Positions 6,373 to 10,338 of a DNA stretch of 10,338 nt are shown here, piece after piece. The notes beneath the pieces are model-generated. The model did no database searches. It was not told the DNA's origin and was given only the letters and a program-made list of their open reading frames with translations. The first letter of the stretch is position 1; the number at the start of each line of letters is the position of its first letter. Made by a program: the position numbers and the translations under genes. This DNA is from an uncultured Campylobacter sp. (GTDB lineage Bacteria > Campylobacterota > Campylobacteria > Campylobacterales > Campylobacteraceae): contig NZ_CALIMW010000073.1 of NCBI RefSeq assembly GCF_938045405.1, positions 1-10,338 of the forward strand. The letters are read 5' to 3'.

Positions 6373-6806
6373 TAAATTTGCGCGGACAGTATTTTATGCG
6401 GCGATAAAATTGATCGGCAACAAACTTTACCGGCAATGGAATTTTACGCGACGCGAAATCTATTTAACAAATATGTGGGTTGCCACGGCGCAGAATTCCG
6501 CCGCGGCAATAAATTCGGTAGGGCACGTACTTTTTACGGCGCGCGCAATACGTAGTGAAATTTAAAATTTTGCGGCGCCGTAAATTTGGTGCGTCCGTAA
6601 ATTTTAACTCGTCGTAGAATTTGCGGCATTTTTGGAATTTATCAAATAAATTTTAGCTCCGCGATGTATAAAACACGTAAATTTCAAAGTAAGAGAAAGA
6701 TGAAATAGGGCGGCGGAATTTTATTGCCGTCGAATTCTTCTGCAAAATTCTAGCCGTGCGAGATTTCACGGAGAATTTACCGCATCAAAACTCTACGGCA
6801 GAGCGG

Positions 6807-6830
6807 GAGCTAAATTTTAAAATTTGGCTC
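6807..6830. repeat. 24-nt near-perfect palindrome
   Basis: GAGC-T-AAATTTT (6807-6818) faces AAAATTT-G-GCTC (6819-6830), with a single T/G mismatch pair and no loop. Its right 18 nt, AATTTTAAAATTTGGCTC (6813-6830), recur exactly at 5283-5300. Confidence 0.65.
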
Positions 6831-6832
6831 GC

Positions 6833-6872
6833 ATTTGCGGCGTAAAATTTTGCAACCGCCCGCGCCGCAAAT
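6833..6872. repeat. 10-bp inverted repeat with 20-nt loop
   Basis: ATTTGCGGCG (6833-6842) and CGCCGCAAAT (6863-6872) are exact complements. The hairpin begins two bases after the palindrome at 6807-6830, so the two make a composite structure. It is too far from any gene end to be an obvious terminator and could be part of an RNA or a decayed element. Confidence 0.5.
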
Positions 6873-7535
6873 ATCACCATTTTAAACCGCCTTTGATTGC
6901 ACTGCCACATAGCTCGCGCACAGCTCGCAAAAAAATCCAAGCAGTCACGCTTCTCATAGCAGCTTAAAACCCAGCCGCTACCTCCAGAATTTATCGAGCC
7001 GCAAAATAGCAAGTTTAAAGCCGCCATATTTTGCGATCAAGAGCGATTTTACGCTTGTGAGCCGTGGAAATTTTGCGCCGCTATGTCGTTTTAAGCGCGA
7101 TTCCGCCCTACTGCCGCCCAGTGCGAGCGCGACGAGCGCAAAATCTTACAACTCGCAGTGAGCTATCGGTAAAATTTCAAGTAAGGGCAAAATTTCGCCG
7201 CTATAAATTAAAATCGTCCTTAGGCTTGGGAGAAATTCTAAAATAGCGGATGGGGGTAAAATTTTATCGCTAGACCGTATGTCGGGCTTGAATTTAGGCA
7301 AAATGTCGATAAATTTTGGCTCGCAAAAGAAGCTACCGCTTCGCAATTCTAACTACGTAAAATCGCGCTCGTATTGGTGCCGTAGCGCCCGCACTGCAAA
7401 AATTTACAAAAATCGCGTGGCAAAATTCTTACCATAATAATTCGTCAAAAAAGCAGAACCGCGCACCAGACGTACGCGAGGAGTAAAATTCTTACCCAAA
7501 CGATCCACGCCGCGCTAAAATGAAATTTAAAATTT

Positions 7536-7553
7536 AGCGAGCAAAATTTCGCT
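7536..7553 (-). terminator. Weak candidate terminator of uvrD
   Basis: On the minus strand AGCGA (7553-7549) pairs with TCGCT (7540-7536) around an 8-nt loop, immediately at the stop codon, followed by an A/T-rich AAATTTTAAATTT tract. A second, overlapping-in-function stem (CGCTAAA 7513-7519 with TTTAGCG 7533-7539) lies just beyond. Both stems are short and the T-runs are broken. Confidence 0.27.
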
Positions 7554-9580
7554 TACTTCACCAGCCCCGCTTCCCTTAAAAAGCAACTCGGCTCGTAATT
7601 AATCTTTCTGATCTTATCAAATTTCGCGTAGCTTAGCACCAGCTCGTCGCGCGCTCTAGTAACCGCCACGTAAAATAGCCGCCGCTCCTCCTCCAGGCTG
7701 CCGCCCATCGCCATTAGCTTGAGGTTCGGGAAGCGGTTTTGCGCCAGATCGATGAGATAGACGCTGCAAAACTCAAGCCCCTTGCTTGCGTGCACGCTGA
7801 GCAGATTTACCCCCTCGCCCTCGCTCATCTCCTTTGCGCCCAGAGTTATGAAATTATAAAAGCTCTGCGGATCCGCGTATTTGACGGCGATCTGCTCTAA
7901 AATTCCGCATTTATCGTAAATGCGTGAGATCTCGTCCTTTTTGCGCTCATCGTCTATCTTGCCGTTTTTTAGCGTCGCGCGCTTCGTCGCGATGAAATCC
8001 GCCACGAGCGCGAAAAGGCGCGAGTTTTTGATCTGCGAGATCAGCGTAGCGGACCTCGTAGCTGAGCCGCTTTTTTTAAAAATTTTATAAATTTCGTGCA
8101 AAAATACGGCGCCGCCCTCGGTAATTTTATTGTGTTTTAGCACCGGATGCGAGCGAAAAAACTCGTCAAATTCCAAAGCTTCAAAGCGCGATACCGAGCC
8201 GATAATATCGACATCGTCAAAAAGTCCGAGCTGGTAGTTTTTCCTCTTTTTTTCAAAAATTTTAACGCTCTCGTCGGGACGCAAAAGCCCTGCGTGAATG
8301 CTTCCGTGCCCAAGCGCGATCAGCGCGTCGAAAAGCTCCTTACTTAGCGCGCTGCCGACGCCTCTTGCGTATTCGCACGTACTCATAAAGGCCATCATAT
8401 CTTTGGGGTTTATTATCATCGCGAAAATGTCCGTAAAGGCCTTGATTTCGCGGCTTTCAAAAAAGCTCACGCCGCCTTTTCGCTTCGCGCCGATACCGAG
8501 CTCCTTAAGCGCTACTTCGACGCCGTCGGCGCTGGAGTTGTTGCGAAAGATGACGGCGATCTTTTCGCGCAGGGTGCTGCTTTGCGCGATCTGTGCGGCT
8601 ACGTGGGCGTATTGCGCCGCCGTATCGTCGTAAACATGCAGCCTAGGCGCGCTAAATTTTCCCTCGCGGCCCACGATCAGCTTCTTTTCGTAAAGGCGCG
8701 GATTGTTCGCGATGACGCGGTTTGCAAGCGCCAAAATCGCCGAGCTTGAGCGATAGTTGATATTTAGCGCGTAAATTTTAGCGTCCGCAAAGCGCTTGCC
8801 GAAGCTGCCGATGATGTCGATGTTTGCGCCGTTAAAGGCATAAATGCTCTGATCAAAATCGCCGACGCAAAAAAGGCTTTTCGTCGCGAAGGCATCGATG
8901 AGGCTTCCTTGCAGCGAGTTCGTGTCCTGATACTCGTCCACTAAAATTTCATCAAACCGCAGCGGCGCGCCCTTTCGCAGCTCATGGCGCATTTTTAGCA
9001 AAACGTCGTTGAAATCGGCGTAGTTAAATTTCGCCTTTTCCTCTTCGAACTCGCGCAAAATATCTGCGTAAATTTCGGCAAATTCCGCCTGATCCTCGTA
9101 GTTTTTGCTAAACCACGTCTCAAAATCCGCGCTCATCTCCTTGTTTTGATACAGCGAATACACGTCGTACAGATACGCCCCGCCGTAGGGGCGCACGTCA
9201 CTTACGTGATAAAATTTGCGCCTTTCTACGAGGCTTTTTAGCAGGGTTTTTAGCTCGGCGGGCTGCTTTAAAATCACGCCTTTACCGAGCTCGCGAAGTA
9301 GAGCGTAGGATACGGCGTGGAAGGTGCCCGCGACGATTGCAGAGGTAATTTTTTTATCAAAATGCCGCTGCAGCCTCGCTATCATCTCGCTCGCGGCCTT
9401 GTTCGTAAAAGTAAGAAGCAAAATTTTTCTAGGGCTCGTGCCGAGATTTAGCAGATGAGCGATGCGCGCGACGATGGTGCTGGTTTTGCCCGTGCCTGCG
9501 CTTGCGATTATCAGATTATGTCCCGCAGGAGCGGTCGCTGCGGCGTATTGTTCGGTGTTTAGCTTAGCTAGAGCGTCCAA
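7553..9580 (-). CDS. uvrD: UvrD/Rep-family superfamily 1 DNA helicase
   Basis: This is an ATP-dependent 3'-5' DNA helicase of the UvrD/PcrA/Rep family, acting in nucleotide excision and mismatch-type repair and in clearing replication forks. From the TTG start it has 675 residues. Motifs in order are the Q-motif region LNTEQ (7-11), Walker A ASAGTGKT (26-33), motif Ia LTFTNKAASEM (56-66), Walker B DEYQDTN (215-221), VGDFDQSIYAFNGA (239-252), NYRSSS (275-280), SVHASKGLEF (595-604) and ERRLFYVAVTRARDEL (632-647). Length is normal and all motifs are intact. The open frame continues to an ATG at 9607-9605, but that ATG overlaps a perfect TATAAT and has no ribosome binding site. TTG at 9580-9578 has AAAGGA seven nucleotides upstream, so I choose it. 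UvrD is favoured over Rep on the general fit to Campylobacter UvrD; Rep or PcrA naming remains possible. It is transcribed divergently from the PBP1C gene. Confidence 0.92.
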   Translation of the reverse strand: MDALAKLNTEQYAAATAPAGHNLIIASAGTGKTSTIVARIAHLLNLGTSPRKILLLTFTNKAASEMIARLQRHFDKKITSAIVAGTFHAVSYALLRELGKGVILKQPAELKTLLKSLVERRKFYHVSDVRPYGGAYLYDVYSLYQNKEMSADFETWFSKNYEDQAEFAEIYADILREFEEEKAKFNYADFNDVLLKMRHELRKGAPLRFDEILVDEYQDTNSLQGSLIDAFATKSLFCVGDFDQSIYAFNGANIDIIGSFGKRFADAKIYALNINYRSSSAILALANRVIANNPRLYEKKLIVGREGKFSAPRLHVYDDTAAQYAHVAAQIAQSSTLREKIAVIFRNNSSADGVEVALKELGIGAKRKGGVSFFESREIKAFTDIFAMIINPKDMMAFMSTCEYARGVGSALSKELFDALIALGHGSIHAGLLRPDESVKIFEKKRKNYQLGLFDDVDIIGSVSRFEALEFDEFFRSHPVLKHNKITEGGAVFLHEIYKIFKKSGSATRSATLISQIKNSRLFALVADFIATKRATLKNGKIDDERKKDEISRIYDKCGILEQIAVKYADPQSFYNFITLGAKEMSEGEGVNLLSVHASKGLEFCSVYLIDLAQNRFPNLKLMAMGGSLEEERRLFYVAVTRARDELVLSYAKFDKIRKINYEPSCFLREAGLVK

Positions 9581-9605
9581 GATTATTCCTTTGCAAAAAG
9601 GCGCC

Positions 9606-9611
9606 ATTATA
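9606..9611 (-). promoter_or_regulatory. uvrD -10 box
   Basis: On the minus strand the six bases read TATAAT, preceded by the T-rich ATTTTAGGC context common in Campylobacter sigma-70 promoters. A transcript starting about 7 nt downstream (near 9599) would have a leader of about 20 nt that holds the AAAGGA site before the TTG start. The ATG at 9607-9605 lies inside this box. Confidence 0.65.
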
Positions 9612-9636
9612 GCCTAAAATCATTAAAATTCTTTGA

Positions 9637-9642
9637 TATAAT
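9637..9642 (+). promoter_or_regulatory. pbpC -10 box, placed for a leaderless transcript
   Basis: TATAAT, preceded by TTTGA, lies only 6 nt upstream of the ATG at 9649. Usual -10 to start spacing puts transcription initiation on or next to the A of the ATG. No Shine-Dalgarno sequence precedes the ATG, consistent with a leaderless mRNA. The -10 box of uvrD on the other strand is 25 bp away. Confidence 0.6.
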
Positions 9643-9648
9643 TGCGCG

Positions 9649-10338
9649 ATGAAATTTCTAAAATTTACGTTAAAAATCGCGCTATTTTGCGCATTTGCAT
9701 TTGCTCTGTTTTTGATCCTAGACGCGCTTTATCCGCTAAATTTGGATATGCTAAACAAGCAGAAAAGTAGAATTTTATATGACCGAAACGGCGAAATTTT
9801 AAATATGCAGATCAGCGACGATCAAATTTGGCGCTTTTACGCGAGCGCGGACGAGATACCGCCGCGGCTGAAACAAAGCGCAATCTACTTCGAGGATCGA
9901 TATTTTTACTACCATTTCGGCGTCAATCCCGCCTCGATCCTGCGCGCGGCTACGTATAATTTTACACAAAATTTTACTAAAAAAAGCGAGGGCAACGTCG
10001 AGCGCGTCGGAGCCTCGACGATTACGATGCAGGTTGCGCGTATGATGCGCCCAAAACAGCGCAGCTACAAGAACAAAATCATCGAAATTTTCAACGCCTT
10101 TCAGCTGGAGTGGCACTTCAGCAAGGATGAAATTTTAGGAATGTATTTCAACCTCGCCCCATACGGCGGCAACATCGAGGGGGTCAAAACCGCGGCGTAT
10201 TTTTACTTCAAAAAGGATCTACGCGAGCTTAGCAACGCTCAAATCGCACTTCTTAGCGTGATACCGAAAAACCCGAACAAAAACCGCCTAGACCGCAGAT
10301 CAAACATCAACGCGCTTAAAAACCGCCTAATTTCGCAG
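9649..10338 (+). CDS. pbpC: Penicillin-binding protein 1C, N-terminal part (truncated by window end)
   Basis: The open frame runs 230 codons from ATG 9649 to the window edge with no stop. The product is a class A-type penicillin-binding protein: a short cytoplasmic KFLKFTLK, one membrane helix (about 9-25), then a GT51 peptidoglycan glycosyltransferase domain in the periplasm. GT51 motif 1 is EDRYFYYHFG (82-91), with Glu82 as the presumed catalytic base. Motif 2 is GASTITMQVARMM (121-133). Motif 3 lies in KIIEIFNAFQLE (143-154), followed by SKDEILGMYFNLAPYGGNIEGV (158-179). The early SRILYDRNGEIL (40-51) and the PYGGNIEGV sequence suit PBP1C better than PBP1A. The transpeptidase domain would lie downstream. 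The stop is not visible, so completeness cannot be judged. Start choice: ATG gives a normal signal-anchor directly after the -10 box. Confidence 0.9.
   Translation, partial: MKFLKFTLKIALFCAFAFALFLILDALYPLNLDMLNKQKSRILYDRNGEILNMQISDDQIWRFYASADEIPPRLKQSAIYFEDRYFYYHFGVNPASILRAATYNFTQNFTKKSEGNVERVGASTITMQVARMMRPKQRSYKNKIIEIFNAFQLEWHFSKDEILGMYFNLAPYGGNIEGVKTAAYFYFKKDLRELSNAQIALLSVIPKNPNKNRLDRRSNINALKNRLISQ

Larger units (their letters stand above)
6343..7552. other. 1.2-kb region without a recognisable gene
   Basis: Several short open frames of 60-90 codons exist on both strands, but none shows a recognisable domain, a convincing ribosome binding site or a Campylobacter-like protein composition. 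No tRNA or rRNA signature was seen. The region contains AT palindromes at about 6559-6571, 6807-6830 and 7523-7535, a 10-bp inverted repeat at 6833-6872, and a pair of AAAATTCTTACC direct repeats at 7422-7433 and 7485-7496. It is unusually long for a non-coding spacer. It may hold an sRNA, a decayed gene beyond recognition or expanded spacer repeats. Confidence 0.5.

Noticed and set aside
6785..7027. 80-codon reverse open frame in the long gap
   Set aside because: No ribosome binding site or recognisable domain, odd composition, and it spans the palindrome and hairpin at 6807-6872.
7064..7346. Overlapping short open frames on both strands (7064-7246 plus, 7146-7346 minus)
   Set aside because: No family resemblance, no convincing start signals, and the sequence is the same AT-word patchwork as other spacers.
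6343..7552. tRNA or rRNA gene in the long gap
   Set aside because: No T-loop GGTTCGA-like signature or cloverleaf arms could be found by eye.
9581..9607. ATG at 9607-9605 (minus) as the uvrD start
   Set aside because: It overlaps a perfect TATAAT and has no Shine-Dalgarno sequence, while the TTG at 9580 has AAAGGA at proper spacing.

Overview
The window looks like chromosomal DNA of a Campylobacter-type epsilonproteobacterium (Campylobacterota), probably one of the higher-GC oral or gut species such as the C. gracilis / C. rectus / C. showae group. This is an inference from several things: the membrane-anchored MurF variant, the Upp, UvrD and PBP1C sequence types, perfect TATAAT -10 boxes in T-rich surroundings without an obvious -35, and a very high density of AAATTT-type words. 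No database search was possible. I saw no transposase, integrase, phage gene, CRISPR array, tRNA or rRNA.

Layout. Bases 1-1731 (+) hold a 5'-truncated MurF-type peptidoglycan ligase with an N-terminal membrane region and an unusual ~100-residue insert. 1981-2661 (+) is an AlkD-like DNA alkylation repair protein. 2760-3128 (+) is a 122-residue FMN-binding split-barrel protein. 3387-4160 (+) is a classical short-chain dehydrogenase/reductase. 4537-5130 (+) is a TTG-started lipoprotein with two BON domains. 5674-6342 (+) is upp. 7553-9580 (-) is a UvrD/Rep helicase whose true start is most likely an internal TTG. It is divergent from a penicillin-binding protein 1C gene (9649-10338, +) that runs off the right edge and appears to be transcribed without a leader.

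The genes are housekeeping or maintenance functions: cell-wall synthesis (MurF, PBP1C), DNA repair (AlkD-like, UvrD), pyrimidine salvage (Upp), envelope integrity (BON lipoprotein) and redox (FMN-binding protein, SDR). They are separated by long spacers and do not form a tight operon, so I infer mostly individual transcription units. The two cell-wall genes lie at opposite ends and are not an operon.

The spacers are the most distinctive part. Four of them (about 260, 380, 540 and 1210 bp) contain no convincing gene. They are built from recurring AT palindromes (AAATTTTAAAATTT and variants) set between GC-rich stretches, and short exact or near-exact words are shared between spacers. The DNA of the MurF insert has a similar texture. 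I found no evidence for a new defence or mobile system here. The better leads are the spacer repeats, the MurF insert and the compact divergent promoter with a probable leaderless mRNA.
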